DNA from: Nitrosomonadales bacterium
GTDB taxonomy: Bacteria; Pseudomonadota; Gammaproteobacteria; Burkholderiales; Gallionellaceae
Length of the DNA stretch: 64,000 nucleotides
Assembly: GCA_016177795.1 (NCBI GenBank)
Contig: JACOUM010000003.1
Coordinates: 1-64,000, forward strand
Direction of reading: 5' to 3'
Shown: in pieces, positions 34,241-43,304 of the stretch
Layout of the letters: each line of letters begins with the position of its first letter
How positions within the stretch are numbered: the stretch's first letter is position 1
Position numbers and translations under genes: made by a program
The notes under the pieces: generated by a model
What the model was told of the DNA's origin: nothing
The model's database searches: none
Seen by the model: only the letters and a program-made list of their open reading frames with translations

Positions 34241-36532
34241 TTACAAGCTGCCCTTGACCTGTACGATCCACGTGCGCTGCGGATACGGGTGAGCAACGAA
34301 GTATTTTTCGTTGTTCAGGTTGTCAACGCCGACGGATAACGAGAGGTGCTTGTCGAAACGATAATTGAACTTGGCATCCATCACGAAGAATTTGTCCACG
34401 CCACCGTATACATCACCGTTGGTGTCGCTGTTGTCCAGTTGAGCGTATTGCCTCCCGCTATACCGGCCGGCAAGCGTAAAGTCCATTGTCTCGGTGGCAT
34501 GCCAGGTTGCGGCCAGTGTCGCCCGCCAGTCCGGTATGCGGAGCATCTTTTTGCCCACGCTGGCCGGATTCTTGCTGTTTGCAACAATCTCGGAATCGGC
34601 GAAGGTCACGCTGCCGGTCAGATCAAGCCCCTTCATGAATGCATTGCGTTGCTGCATGCTCGTTTCTATGCCTCGAATGCGCGCCTTGTCGACGTTCTGG
34701 ATGTTTGTCACCGAGGGGGTCACGGTAGTGTTGGTCTGGCGCGTCAGATAATCGCTCACGTCATCCTGGAAGAGCGAGATACGCAGATTGCCGGCGCCGC
34801 CAAGGTCGCGCTCGGCGGCCAGTTCGCCCGCCAGGATCTTCTCCGCCTTGAGGTTGGGATCGTTGTTGGTGATGCTTGTGCCCGTGATTGTGCCCTGGAA
34901 CAGTTCAGTGACCGTGGGGAAGCGCGCGGCGCGCGATAGCGAGCCGCGCAGCAGCCAGTCTTCCGTCGCCACCCAGGAAAGGGAAAGTTTCGGCGAGGCA
35001 AAATTCTCCTTGCGCTCCGGATAGGCAACGGTCGTTGGCACCGCGTTCGTCAAGGTGCCATTGAAGGCGCGCCATTGTTCATAGCGCAGTCCGGCGGTCA
35101 ACGTCATGTCCTGCCTCATCTGGATCGCATCCTGGACGTAGAAGCCCTGCGTTTCCGTCTTGCCCGTGCTGCCTGCCTTGACAGTGGTCGCAGCCCCTGC
35201 AAGCCAGTTCGCGTTCGTGTAAGTCCGGTCATTGAGGTTGTGCTGGTCGTAGTGATAACCGAAGGCAACATCGTGTCCGAGACTACCGCGCTCCGGACGC
35301 CAATCCGCGCGCATATCCGCCGTATGCCAGCCCGTCCCGTCCAGAAACTGAACCTGCCCTGCGCCGCCGACCGATGCAGCCGGCAACGCAACGGTAGGCC
35401 TGCGCGTGGTGTCCTTGCCGAATTCGTATTTTGTTAGTGCCGCCTCGAACGCCCAGTCGCTTTCCTGTTTCTTGTCGTAACGCCAAGTCAGGCTGTTCAT
35501 CAAGTGTTCTTCAAGGCGCTTGCTGACTTGCATGGCCGTATTGGCAAGCGTGTATTTGAAACCGTCGATATTCACATTGCCGCTGTAGACGGGATTACCT
35601 GCCGCATCGCGCAAGTAGCTTTGCACACTGACGTCGGAATCGTTCTGCCAGTAGCCCAAGGTATAGGTAAGCCGCGAACCCGGAGAAAAGTCATAGGCAA
35701 GCTTGACCTTGGCATTATCCTGAAGGCTGTGATCGATGCTGGTTGCACCGAAGATGACGCGATCGATGCCTTTCGGGTCCTTGTCCAAGTGGTAGCCGGT
35801 CACCACCGTATTTGCCGGGACCGCCGCCGTCGTCGAGAGCGCAGCGTTCGCAAACGCCATCGGATTCCCCGTGCTTTCCAAATGCCCAAAGCTCAGCGTC
35901 CAGCGCAAATCATCATTCCGGTTGCCGAGGAAGCCGCCTACGCGCGAGCCATTGTTTGAATTATTGCTGCTATAGAGCTTGAATCCCTCACTAAAGGCTT
36001 GCGCATCGGCGTATGCCTCGAACTTTTCCGGCATCCTCGACTTCATGACCATGACTACGCCTGATGCATTGCCGGCGTAAGCTGCAGAATGCGCACCGTA
36101 ACTCACGTCAATGCGCTCTATCTCCTGCGGCGAAACGAACCACCAGCGCGGCGCATAGCTATAAGAGTTGCCAAGCAGCATTGATACCAGAACATTGTCC
36201 GCATAGACAAGCGAACGGGCACTGTCGAGCGTGCCAGCATTGCGCGAAGCAAGAATGGCATTACGGTCGCCGATGAAGCGTTTGCGGATCTGGATGCTCG
36301 GCAGATACTTCACCGCATCCTCGGTGTTGATGACATTGGTGCTTTCGATCAGCGCCTTGGTCGCCGCCTCGGTGGAAGTGGTGATGTTGCGGAATGCAGC
36401 GGGGCGCTCGCCGTAGACACTCACCTCCTCCATTACCTGCGGTTCGTCCGCCGCAAATGCCGCACTGGCCACGCTCACATAAATACAACTCAATGCAAAT
36501 AATTTTCCGCTATTAAACAACTGCTTTTTCAT
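34241..36532 (-). CDS. TonB-dependent outer-membrane receptor 1
   Basis: This 763-residue outer-membrane importer has a signal peptide ending AAFA-AD, a TonB box-like EEVSVYGERP, a plug domain with RKRFIGDRNAIL and a 22-strand barrel ending NEKYFVAHPYPQRTWIVQV. I chose ATG 36532, with GGAGAGG upstream; a GTG one codon earlier is possible. The substrate is unknown; the downstream genes (BNR protein, thioredoxin-like, TonB-ExbB-ExbD) and the Csp1-like gene upstream suggest a metal complex. A 17-bp operator-like motif lies 87 bases upstream. Confidence 0.93.
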   Translation of the reverse strand: MKKQLFNSGKLFALSCIYVSVASAAFAADEPQVMEEVSVYGERPAAFRNITTSTEAATKALIESTNVINTEDAVKYLPSIQIRKRFIGDRNAILASRNAGTLDSARSLVYADNVLVSMLLGNSYSYAPRWWFVSPQEIERIDVSYGAHSAAYAGNASGVVMVMKSRMPEKFEAYADAQAFSEGFKLYSSNNSNNGSRVGGFLGNRNDDLRWTLSFGHLESTGNPMAFANAALSTTAAVPANTVVTGYHLDKDPKGIDRVIFGATSIDHSLQDNAKVKLAYDFSPGSRLTYTLGYWQNDSDVSVQSYLRDAAGNPVYSGNVNIDGFKYTLANTAMQVSKRLEEHLMNSLTWRYDKKQESDWAFEAALTKYEFGKDTTRRPTVALPAASVGGAGQVQFLDGTGWHTADMRADWRPERGSLGHDVAFGYHYDQHNLNDRTYTNANWLAGAATTVKAGSTGKTETQGFYVQDAIQMRQDMTLTAGLRYEQWRAFNGTLTNAVPTTVAYPERKENFASPKLSLSWVATEDWLLRGSLSRAARFPTVTELFQGTITGTSITNNDPNLKAEKILAGELAAERDLGGAGNLRISLFQDDVSDYLTRQTNTTVTPSVTNIQNVDKARIRGIETSMQQRNAFMKGLDLTGSVTFADSEIVANSKNPASVGKKMLRIPDWRATLAATWHATETMDFTLAGRYSGRQYAQLDNSDTNGDVYGGVDKFFVMDAKFNYRFDKHLSLSVGVDNLNNEKYFVAHPYPQRTWIVQVKGSL

Positions 36533-36618
36533 CACTGCCTCTCCTCGCGTTTCTAATGGGATCTCTTATAAATTCTGAAAAACCGATGGATAGTACAGAT
36601 GAATAAACAGCCTGGGAA

Positions 36619-36635
36619 TGTGGCAAATTGTCGCA
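36619..36635 (+). promoter_or_regulatory. Operator-like motif, copy 1
   Basis: TGTGGCA-AAT-TGTCGCA, an imperfect palindrome preceded by CCTGGGAA. It stands 87 bases before the start of receptor 1. It matches the motifs at 37923, 41074 and 50656, all in the same orientation. Confidence 0.7.
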
Positions 36636-36718
36636 CCCCGCAAATAAAATGCCCCCCATGAGAAGGATATGCGGGGCAATCAGGGATAGGCGGGTTGGCT
36701 ACTTCAACATACCTGATA

Positions 36719-37180
36719 TCAACCCGTTATTTTCTTGCACTCCTTGAAGCAGGCGTCACACGAATCCGCTGCCTCCCTGCATTGCACATGCTCTTTCTCG
36801 AATTTGCGACACTCCTTTTCGCAATCCTGGCAGATATCCATAACCACCTTTGCCATCTTGACCAGATGCGCCGAGTTGTAGCTGGCAAGCTGCTCGATCG
36901 CCTCACACGCGGCAATCATCTCGTTGACGCGCATGGCGCATATGGCCATTCCCTTGTTCTCGCCCTCGCTCCACAGATGGATGCCATGGCTGAGGCAGGC
37001 ATGGCCCTTTTTCACACAGTCGGCGGCAGCACCAATCAGGCTCTGATACTGATTCATGCTCATCCCCATGTGCTGATGAGCGGCGGAATGGCCGGCATGG
37101 TCTGCCGCAAATACCGAATTTCCGGCGGCGGCAAGCATCATGCCTCCAACGGTTCCTTTAAGCATTTCTCTTCTATTCAT
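36719..37180 (-). CDS. Tat-exported four-helix copper-storage protein (Csp1-like)
   Basis: This 153-residue protein has a twin-arginine signal (MNRREMLKG) and a helical bundle rich in cysteines on helix faces: eleven cysteines, in patterns such as ICQDCEKECRKFEKEHVQC and CDACFKEC, plus a Met/His-rich start (HAGHSAAHQHMGMSM). This fits the Csp family, where cysteines lining a four-helix bundle store many Cu(I) ions. AGGAG precedes the ATG. It lies downstream of the IscR-type gene and upstream of receptor 1, all on the minus strand. Copper storage is known for the family; here it is inferred. Confidence 0.88.
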   Translation of the reverse strand: MNRREMLKGTVGGMMLAAAGNSVFAADHAGHSAAHQHMGMSMNQYQSLIGAAADCVKKGHACLSHGIHLWSEGENKGMAICAMRVNEMIAACEAIEQLASYNSAHLVKMAKVVMDICQDCEKECRKFEKEHVQCREAADSCDACFKECKKITG

Positions 37181-37321
37181 GATTCAGACTCCTGAAGGTT
37201 GATAAACGTAGGTTGAACAAGAAGCACACTGCCACAAAATCATGATGATAACCTCGCCTTTTTTGAGTATAACTCAACAGCCCGTTAACTCTGGCTTTCA
37301 GCCAAACCAGCGGGGCATCCA

Positions 37322-37783
37322 TCAAGCTTTGCGCTTTATATTGTTTACCTTGATGTGCCCGTTATCAAAGGAGGCCATCCTGGCCTGGTCGTGCACCAAC
37401 TGTTGCAGCGTAATGGCGGACAAATAGTCATAAATATTTTCGTTGAGCCCGACCCACAGTTCGTGAGTGAGGCATGGGCGGCCATCGGAGCAGTTACCCT
37501 TCCCGCCGCAACCGGTGGCATCCAGCGGCTCACCCACCGCCACAATAATTTCCACTATGGAAATTTTGTCCGCAGGCCTAGCGAGGTAATAACCACCGCC
37601 TGTGCCGCGCACGCTTTTCAGAATCTGGCGGCGGCGTAGCCTGCAAAACAATTGCTCCAGGTAAGAGAGCGAAATCTTTTGCCGCGTGCTGATTGCCGCC
37701 ATATTGATCGGTCTGCTTCCGCCATGCATCGCCAAATCGACCATCGCCGTTACGGCAAAACGCCCTTTGGTAGTTAATTGCAT
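37322..37783 (-). CDS. IscR-type Rrf2 transcription regulator
   Basis: This 153-residue winged-helix repressor has a 2Fe-2S site. ATG 37783 (MQLTTKGRFAVTAM) is preferred over an upstream GTG. The DNA-binding part resembles IscR (ISLSYLEQLFCRLRR, VRGTGGGYYLARP), and the cluster ligands fall at the same numbers as in E. coli IscR: Cys92, Cys98, Cys104 and His107 in CLTHELW. There is no isc operon here; it neighbours the copper-storage gene instead. It may sense damage to iron-sulfur clusters by copper and regulate the cluster, which is inference. Confidence 0.88.
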   Translation of the reverse strand: MQLTTKGRFAVTAMVDLAMHGGSRPINMAAISTRQKISLSYLEQLFCRLRRRQILKSVRGTGGGYYLARPADKISIVEIIVAVGEPLDATGCGGKGNCSDGRPCLTHELWVGLNENIYDYLSAITLQQLVHDQARMASFDNGHIKVNNIKRKA

Positions 37784-37922
37784 GTCATCCTCTGTCACAA
37801 CCTATTACCGCGAAAAAGTTGCCAATAAAGCAGCATGGGTAAGCAGTGCCCATGGGAGGAAGAAAAAACCACACTGCCTTATTGGCAAGAGGGAATATAG
37901 AATATTCTTTTCTGCCTGGGAA

Positions 37923-37939
37923 TGTGACATGATGTCGCA
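37923..37939 (+). promoter_or_regulatory. Operator-like motif, copy 2
   Basis: TGTGACA-TGA-TGTCGCA with the same CCTGGGAA lead-in as copy 1. It lies 140 bases before the IscR-type gene and just after the end of the TauE-like gene. Confidence 0.68.
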
Positions 37940-37946
37940 CCCAATC

Positions 37947-38606
37947 TCACAACACCAGAAGCAGCCTCCTCAGCCCCAGCAGAATCAGCACCGCCGCAGT
38001 GCCCCAGCGGATCCAGCGCGTGATCCATTCGCGGTTCTCGCGCAGGCTCCTGCCGAACAGGCTGATCAGCGGCAGCAGGATCAGCAATGGCGTCAATGCC
38101 GCGCCCAGTCCAAAGACCATGCCGTTGGTCATGCCCAGCCTGATGCTGCCGGCCGCCGCGCTTACCGCCAGCAGCGAGGCCAGCGGCGCACAGGGAGTCA
38201 GGCTCAGCGAAAAGCCCATCAGCAGCGGCGGCGCACTGCCCGCGCTGCGCACCGCGCTGCAGGGAGAATGCGGCTTGTCGGCGCGCAGCAGCCAGATACC
38301 CGCCGCGATGGACGCCAAGCCGATCACCGCGTTGCCGGTTCCGCCGCGCATCGCCTCCGACAGCCACACCCCCGCTCCGCCGGCAATTGCGCCGAGCATG
38401 GTATAGGCGATGATGCGGCCCGTGACGAACATGCCGGTGTCATACAGTGCCTGAGTTTGCGAACCGCCGCGTCCCAGCACCCAGGTGCCCATGAAGGGCA
38501 GGCAGGTGACGGTGCAGGCAGTCAGGCCCAGCGACACACCGAGCAGCCAGATGGCGAACAGCGTGGTTTCCTGTGGCAGCAGCGCCGGATTAAAAAACTC
38601 ATCCAT
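37947..38606 (-). CDS. TauE/SafE (DsbD-like) membrane protein 1
   Basis: This 219-residue inner-membrane protein has six hydrophobic segments in two halves. Half one carries CTVTCLPFMG (Cys31, Cys35) and half two LTPCAPL (Cys139), as in the DsbD/CcdA-like branch of the TauE/SafE superfamily rather than in a sulfite exporter. Such proteins can pass electrons or metal across the membrane. It overlaps the end of polyferredoxin 1 by eight bases. It has a paralogue at 43305-43988 in the second module. Confidence 0.85.
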   Translation of the reverse strand: MDEFFNPALLPQETTLFAIWLLGVSLGLTACTVTCLPFMGTWVLGRGGSQTQALYDTGMFVTGRIIAYTMLGAIAGGAGVWLSEAMRGGTGNAVIGLASIAAGIWLLRADKPHSPCSAVRSAGSAPPLLMGFSLSLTPCAPLASLLAVSAAAGSIRLGMTNGMVFGLGAALTPLLILLPLISLFGRSLRENREWITRWIRWGTAAVLILLGLRRLLLVL

Positions 38607-39651
38607 TCCGGTTTTCCTTCGCCTGCGTCAGCCAGATCACCTTGTTTTTCGGCAAGCCTTCCGGCGTCTCCAGCTTGACACGCTGCTTGTAATAGTCGCG
38701 CGAAGACTTGAACAGGGGGATGCCGAAGAACCTGATCTGGATCACGTCGTCGTCCGGGCAATATTCGACACAGCGGCCGCACAGGGTGCAATCCTCGTGA
38801 AATGCCTTCCTGCCGTGCTCCTGGCCGATTTCGTGAATATCCATCGGGCAGGCTTTTTCGCACACGCCGCACTTTGCACATTTGTCATGCTGCTTTTTCA
38901 CCAGTTGCATCGGTGAGAGCCGCTGGAACAGTGCGTTCCATGACAACAGCGGGCAGATGCGGCAGAACGGCAGGCGTACCGCCAGTGCGGCGATGATGAC
39001 AAAACCGAATAGCGCGTTGCCCGCCGCGCCAAGGAAGAAATTGACGCCGGTCGATGTGCGCAACGCGATCTGCTCGGCATCTGCAGTCAGCAGCGTGGTT
39101 GCGATACGCGATGGGCACACCTGGCAATAAGGATCGCCAAATTCATTGTCTGCTACACCCATTCCTGCCAGTAATGGCAAACCGAGCACCAGCACCAGCA
39201 ACAACAGCCACTTGACCGGGCGCACTCTGCCGACATTGTCCGGACCGAAGCGCTGCAGTGGCCTGCCCAGTCTTCTGCCGATGCGATAGATCACTTCCTG
39301 CACCGTACCCATCGGGCATACCCAGCCGCAGAACGCCTTATTGAGAAAAAAGAAAAAGGAGAAAAAAACACCCACGGAGATCAGCGTCGGGACGAATACC
39401 TTGTAGGTGATCTCCTGCGCCTTGGCCAGTGCTTCGCCGATGCGGTGATGCAACTGATGTTGCGTGACGATCAGGATGCAGTGATCGCTGGTCTGCTTGT
39501 CGAATGTGCAGGCCAGTGAAGGCAAAGCCTGCGAAATGCGATCAACCGTGTAAGTGCCAAGCAATGCGCCGCCGTAAACAAGGACAAACAACATGATGAT
39601 CTGGATGGTGAAGCGGAAACGCGTCAGCGTCGGAAAAATGGTTTTCAGCAT
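38599..39651 (-). CDS. Membrane polyferredoxin 1 (NapH/CcoG/NosR-like)
   Basis: This 350-residue electron-transfer protein of the inner membrane has four or five membrane helices with paired-cysteine motifs (CGWVCPMG, CQVCPS, CRICP). They are followed by two 4Fe-4S sites, CAKCGVCEKACP and CTLCGRCVEYCP, on the cytoplasmic side. ATG 39651 is chosen because GGAAAGG stands nine bases before it; an ATG at 39660 touches that site. It overlaps the preceding gene region. CcoG homologues reduce Cu(II) for oxidase assembly, so a metal-reductase role is plausible but unproven. Confidence 0.9.
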   Translation of the reverse strand: MLKTIFPTLTRFRFTIQIIMLFVLVYGGALLGTYTVDRISQALPSLACTFDKQTSDHCILIVTQHQLHHRIGEALAKAQEITYKVFVPTLISVGVFFSFFFFLNKAFCGWVCPMGTVQEVIYRIGRRLGRPLQRFGPDNVGRVRPVKWLLLLVLVLGLPLLAGMGVADNEFGDPYCQVCPSRIATTLLTADAEQIALRTSTGVNFFLGAAGNALFGFVIIAALAVRLPFCRICPLLSWNALFQRLSPMQLVKKQHDKCAKCGVCEKACPMDIHEIGQEHGRKAFHEDCTLCGRCVEYCPDDDVIQIRFFGIPLFKSSRDYYKQRVKLETPEGLPKNKVIWLTQAKENRNG

Positions 39652-39652
39652 A

Positions 39653-40618
39653 TCAGGCATCCTTTCCGACGGTTTCAGTTGCTGTCGGCCTGGCACCGGC
39701 ATTCTTGCGCTGCCGCAACAGCGGCGAGGCGCCGATCATGCCCAACAGGGTAAAACCCAGCCCCATCGTAAGGTTGCGCTGGTAAAACGCATCCGTGCCA
39801 TAGCCAGCATTGAATGCGGTCAGATAACGCTTGCCGCCTTCGCCATGTTCGGTTGCCAGCACAAAATCCGAAGTGCGCCGTTCGTGATCATGGCCGCCCG
39901 CAGTTTTCTTCGGCTCCTCTGCCTTGAAATCATCCGGTATGCGAACATGGACTACGCCCTGAGCATCGCTGACCAGTTCGACTTTGCTGCCATTCCTGGT
40001 TTCCATCAGCACCTTCTGGTTTGCCAGCGGCTTGCTGTTGAAACGCACCAGAAACTTCCAGTCTTCGTTGGCACGATAGCGGGAATGTTCGCGCGGATAA
40101 GGCTGCGGAATGATTTCCAGTTCATGCTTCTGCTGCATGAACATGGCGGTCGGGTTGACTGCGCCTGCATCGCTGAAAAACTGTATGGTGGAAGCCACAC
40201 GCACCTGCTCACCCCGCTCTTCGCGCGCCGCCAGCCAGTGATAGCCGCCGGATTCCGGCTTGTCCAGCCTGGCTCCGGCCATTTCCAGCGGAAGCTGACG
40301 ATGCGCCCGGACATCTTCAGGATTGTTGGAATAGGCATTGATGCTGCTTGCCACAATGCCCTGCGGGACAACGGTGACCACCCTGAGATCGCGGCTTTCG
40401 CCGCCCATTCTGATTTTCAGCGTTGGGAAGGCCGTCCACGCGGTGGATTTGCCCGCGCCGCTCATCCCGGACATCTCGCCTGCGCCGGCATGATCGCCGT
40501 GACCGGCATGCGTGTCTTGCTGGACCGGGGCCGCCGGCAAGGCACTTTCAGCGGCAAATACATGCGGCATGCACGCCAATGCGATTACACCCAACGCAAC
40601 TGTCCAATTATTTTTCAT
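39653..40618 (-). CDS. Periplasmic protein with C-terminal anchor, partner of polyferredoxin 1
   Basis: This 321-residue protein has a signal peptide, a His/Met/Gly-rich segment (DTHAGHGDHAGAGEMSGMSG) and a beta-rich central domain resembling DUF4198-type periplasmic proteins (PLANQKVLMETRNGSKVELV, typical of carboxypeptidase-like/Ig folds). A second His-rich stretch (GGHDHERR) and a single C-terminal membrane helix (about 285-305) follow. It is translated next to polyferredoxin 1, as its analogue at 47061-48239 is with polyferredoxin 2. It may bind and present metal to the membrane reductase; function unknown. Confidence 0.8.
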   Translation of the reverse strand: MKNNWTVALGVIALACMPHVFAAESALPAAPVQQDTHAGHGDHAGAGEMSGMSGAGKSTAWTAFPTLKIRMGGESRDLRVVTVVPQGIVASSINAYSNNPEDVRAHRQLPLEMAGARLDKPESGGYHWLAAREERGEQVRVASTIQFFSDAGAVNPTAMFMQQKHELEIIPQPYPREHSRYRANEDWKFLVRFNSKPLANQKVLMETRNGSKVELVSDAQGVVHVRIPDDFKAEEPKKTAGGHDHERRTSDFVLATEHGEGGKRYLTAFNAGYGTDAFYQRNLTMGLGFTLLGMIGASPLLRQRKNAGARPTATETVGKDA

Positions 40619-40659
40619 GTTTCATCCAAAAATAGTTTCAACAACCGGCATCCGCCTCA

Positions 40660-40995
40660 TCAAAGCGCTTGCGCCTTTCCCTGGCATTTTTTTTGGCGGG
40701 CGCCCATCTCATCACTGCCGATTTTGCCGTCGCCATTGGTGTCCATCGACTTGAAATGTTCGTCGTGGAAGGCGTCGAATTCATTTTTGTCAACAGCGCC
40801 ATCGCCATTGGCATCCATGTTTCCGCACATCATCCCTGGCATTTGTCCGTGCATTTCCCCTCCCGTTTGCTTGCACATCTTTTTACCCATCTGCCCGTGC
40901 ATCCCGCCGCCCTGCTTGCCGGGGCAGGCGTGCGCCAATGAGGCGCCGAAGACAAAGCAGGAAATAACGATCAGGGAATTAACAACTTTTTTCAT
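40660..40995 (-). CDS. Exported Met/His-rich EF-hand protein
   Basis: This 111-residue secreted protein has a signal peptide ending SLAHA and a segment rich in Met, His, Cys and Gly (GGGMHGQMGKKMCKQTGGEM) that could bind copper. Two EF-hands follow: DANGDGAVDKNEF (61-73) and DTNGDGKIGSDEM (85-97), both with complete calcium ligands. It is the first gene after the motif at 41074 and lies just upstream of the periplasmic-anchored protein gene. Role unknown; probably metal binding in the periplasm. Confidence 0.85.
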   Translation of the reverse strand: MKKVVNSLIVISCFVFGASLAHACPGKQGGGMHGQMGKKMCKQTGGEMHGQMPGMMCGNMDANGDGAVDKNEFDAFHDEHFKSMDTNGDGKIGSDEMGARQKKCQGKAQAL

Positions 40996-41073
40996 GGAAG
41001 CCTCCTGTCAAAATTTGTAATTGTTAAAATGGTCTTGCGCTTTACATTATAGGATTGAAAATTTTTCCAAACG

Positions 41074-41090
41074 TGCGGCATTTTGTCGCA
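41074..41090 (+). promoter_or_regulatory. Operator-like motif, copy 3
   Basis: TGCGGCA-TTT-TGTCGCA stands 79 bases before the EF-hand gene start. It is in the same orientation as the other copies and at a spacing similar to copy 1 and copy 4. Confidence 0.68.
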
Positions 41091-41141
41091 CAGGTTGATT
41101 CGACTTGGCTATGAGCGATGACAATCAACGCTTATCAAAGG

Positions 41142-43241
41142 TCACCAGCGCCCCTCCAGAATCGCCCTGATGGTGCGGGTTCCGCCTTCTGTCGTGCGCA
41201 ACTGCCAGATGTTGTTTCCGGACAGATAGCGTGTTTCCTGTTCGGTATCGGCGGCCAGCAGATTCTGTCCACTGATGCGCAGCTTGAATTGCGGCGTCAG
41301 CGTGTAGAGCCAGAACGCATCCACTGTTGCTCTTGCCCGGGTAAGACCGTGCTGCTCACCCGCAATGTCGGTTTCGCTGCGCCCGGACAGCTGTATCGAA
41401 AAACCATAACTGGATCGCAGTTTGGGCAGGCTTTCATCCAGCCCGGTGGAAAAGACATATTTGGGTGTGTCGCGCGCCATGCGCTGAATACCGAGGCGCG
41501 TATCGTCAACTTGCGCGTGCGGCAGGGTTAGGTGCGCCTTGAGCGTTGCCCCCTTCCATCCCAGATTGTCGGTGCGCAACTTGCCGTCCAGCTCCCACCC
41601 CCAATGCAGGGCCTGGCCTTCGTTGTATGGGCGATCTACCCAGCGCGCGCCTTCAAGTTGCACGCGTCGCTCGATAAAGTCCTCGGTGGAGCGCATATAC
41701 AGGTTCAAGCCGGCCACGCCCGCATCTCCATCAAGATAGCGTTCGATCAACGCTTCAAAATTGATGTTGTGCTCCGGGCGCAGATTCGAATTTCCGCGCC
41801 GATCAGCCTCCGCTGGCGTATTGGCGGCGATACTGGGTGAAACAGCGCTGCTGATTTCGTCCAGTTTTGGCATCTTCAGGCCCGCGCCCAGGGAGGAACG
41901 CAGCACCCATTTATCCATCGGCTCCCAGCGCACGGCAACCGACGGCAGCAGGTGCGATGCCTGCTGCGATGCGCCTGCGGAATCCAGGGTAATGGATTCG
42001 CCACGCAAACCATAGGTGAAGGTTGTGTCAGGCCGCACCATCCAGTCGTCCTGCACCCAGGCGATACTCTGACGTTCCTGCGTCTGATAGGAGGAAACCG
42101 ACGTAAAGTTGCCGGTGAAGCGCTGATCCTGCGCGCGCCGCAGATTGACATGCTCGGCTCCCACGGCAAGCAGATGTTCGCCTATGGGTTTGTCCATGCG
42201 CAGCGCAAGATTGGTTTCGTTATCACTGCTGTCAGTGTGTTCGGTGGAGGTCGTCAGAACGTTGAGGGCATCGTGCGCATCGCGCACAACGTCCGACGTG
42301 CGCTTCGAGTTGTTGAACGATGCACGCCCGGTCAGTTTGAATTCGTCATAATGTTTCTCGCCTTCGACGCGCAAGCGCGAGACGCGATGCTGATTGTTCT
42401 CACGGGTGGCACGATCTCCGTCAAATGCCAGTCCGGTGCCGGCCACCGGATTGGCGTAGGCGGTCAATGCCGTGTTGCCATTTCCATCATTGGGTCCGTA
42501 CAGGAATACCGGAGCAAGTGTCAGGCTGTCGTTGCCCTCCTTCCAGGTCATGACTGGCGATATGGAGTGATGCAATGACTTGGTAACGCCGCTCTCGTTC
42601 TCCTGCTGCCACAGGGTGCGCACGCCTGCCGCCGTATCCTGCCGGTCAGCCAAGCGCTTTAACGAAGCGTTGTTCCAGATCAGCGAAACGGGCAGCGACC
42701 AGGAAAATTCCCCCTCCCCGCCAGTTTGCTTGAAGGCAAGCTGGCTGAAGGATTCCGTCCCACGCTGGCCCAGCCCGACCCTGATTTCTGTAGCGCTTTT
42801 CGGCAGGGCTTTTTTCATGATCAGATTCACCGTAACGGAGGCTGCGCCGCCGAACTCCGCCGAAGAGCCGCGCAGGATCTCCACCCGCTCCAGATCATTG
42901 GAAGGCATGCGGCCGACGATCATGGCTATCGGGCCACCGCTTGCGGGGCGCTCGCCATTTACCAGTATCTGCACCGAGTCGCGCGACATGCCGCGCGCAC
43001 GATGGTCGCCACCTTTTAACTCGACGCCCGGCAATTTCCCCAGCACCTCGCCTACCGTCATCACGCCCATGTTTTCGATGTCCTTACGCTCCACCGTGAT
43101 CTTTTGCGTGATGGATTCGCGACGCTCGGAAACTGCATCGTTATTGCCGACAACCTCGACCTCAGGCAGTGCAGCCGGTTCTTCCGCCAACACAGGAAAA
43201 ACGGCTGCCAGGCTGATAATCAATAACGCCAATCGCTTCAT
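41142..43241 (-). CDS. TonB-dependent outer-membrane receptor 2
   Basis: This 699-residue receptor has a signal peptide (ending FPVLA-EE), a TonB box-like LPEVEVVG and a plug with LGKLPGVELKGGDHRARGMS and the IEVLRG-like VEILRGSSAEFGG. The barrel is of normal size and ends near the stop with RTIRAILEGRW. ATG 43241 (MKRLALLIISL) is chosen over upstream codons. It lies 63 bases after the TauE-like protein 2 gene and is probably the last gene of a seven-gene operon starting at receptor 3. The substrate is unknown. Confidence 0.92.
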   Translation of the reverse strand: MKRLALLIISLAAVFPVLAEEPAALPEVEVVGNNDAVSERRESITQKITVERKDIENMGVMTVGEVLGKLPGVELKGGDHRARGMSRDSVQILVNGERPASGGPIAMIVGRMPSNDLERVEILRGSSAEFGGAASVTVNLIMKKALPKSATEIRVGLGQRGTESFSQLAFKQTGGEGEFSWSLPVSLIWNNASLKRLADRQDTAAGVRTLWQQENESGVTKSLHHSISPVMTWKEGNDSLTLAPVFLYGPNDGNGNTALTAYANPVAGTGLAFDGDRATRENNQHRVSRLRVEGEKHYDEFKLTGRASFNNSKRTSDVVRDAHDALNVLTTSTEHTDSSDNETNLALRMDKPIGEHLLAVGAEHVNLRRAQDQRFTGNFTSVSSYQTQERQSIAWVQDDWMVRPDTTFTYGLRGESITLDSAGASQQASHLLPSVAVRWEPMDKWVLRSSLGAGLKMPKLDEISSAVSPSIAANTPAEADRRGNSNLRPEHNINFEALIERYLDGDAGVAGLNLYMRSTEDFIERRVQLEGARWVDRPYNEGQALHWGWELDGKLRTDNLGWKGATLKAHLTLPHAQVDDTRLGIQRMARDTPKYVFSTGLDESLPKLRSSYGFSIQLSGRSETDIAGEQHGLTRARATVDAFWLYTLTPQFKLRISGQNLLAADTEQETRYLSGNNIWQLRTTEGGTRTIRAILEGRW

Positions 43242-43304
43242 ATAAACCTTCTGTCCCGATACTTCCATAACCCAAAACATTTATGCGGCATTCCACCGCG
43301 CCTA

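Noticed and set aside
37947-38606. Sulfite exporter function for the TauE/SafE-type proteins
   Set aside because: The CxxxC and PCAP cysteines and the gene context fit DsbD/CcdA-like electron or metal handling better.
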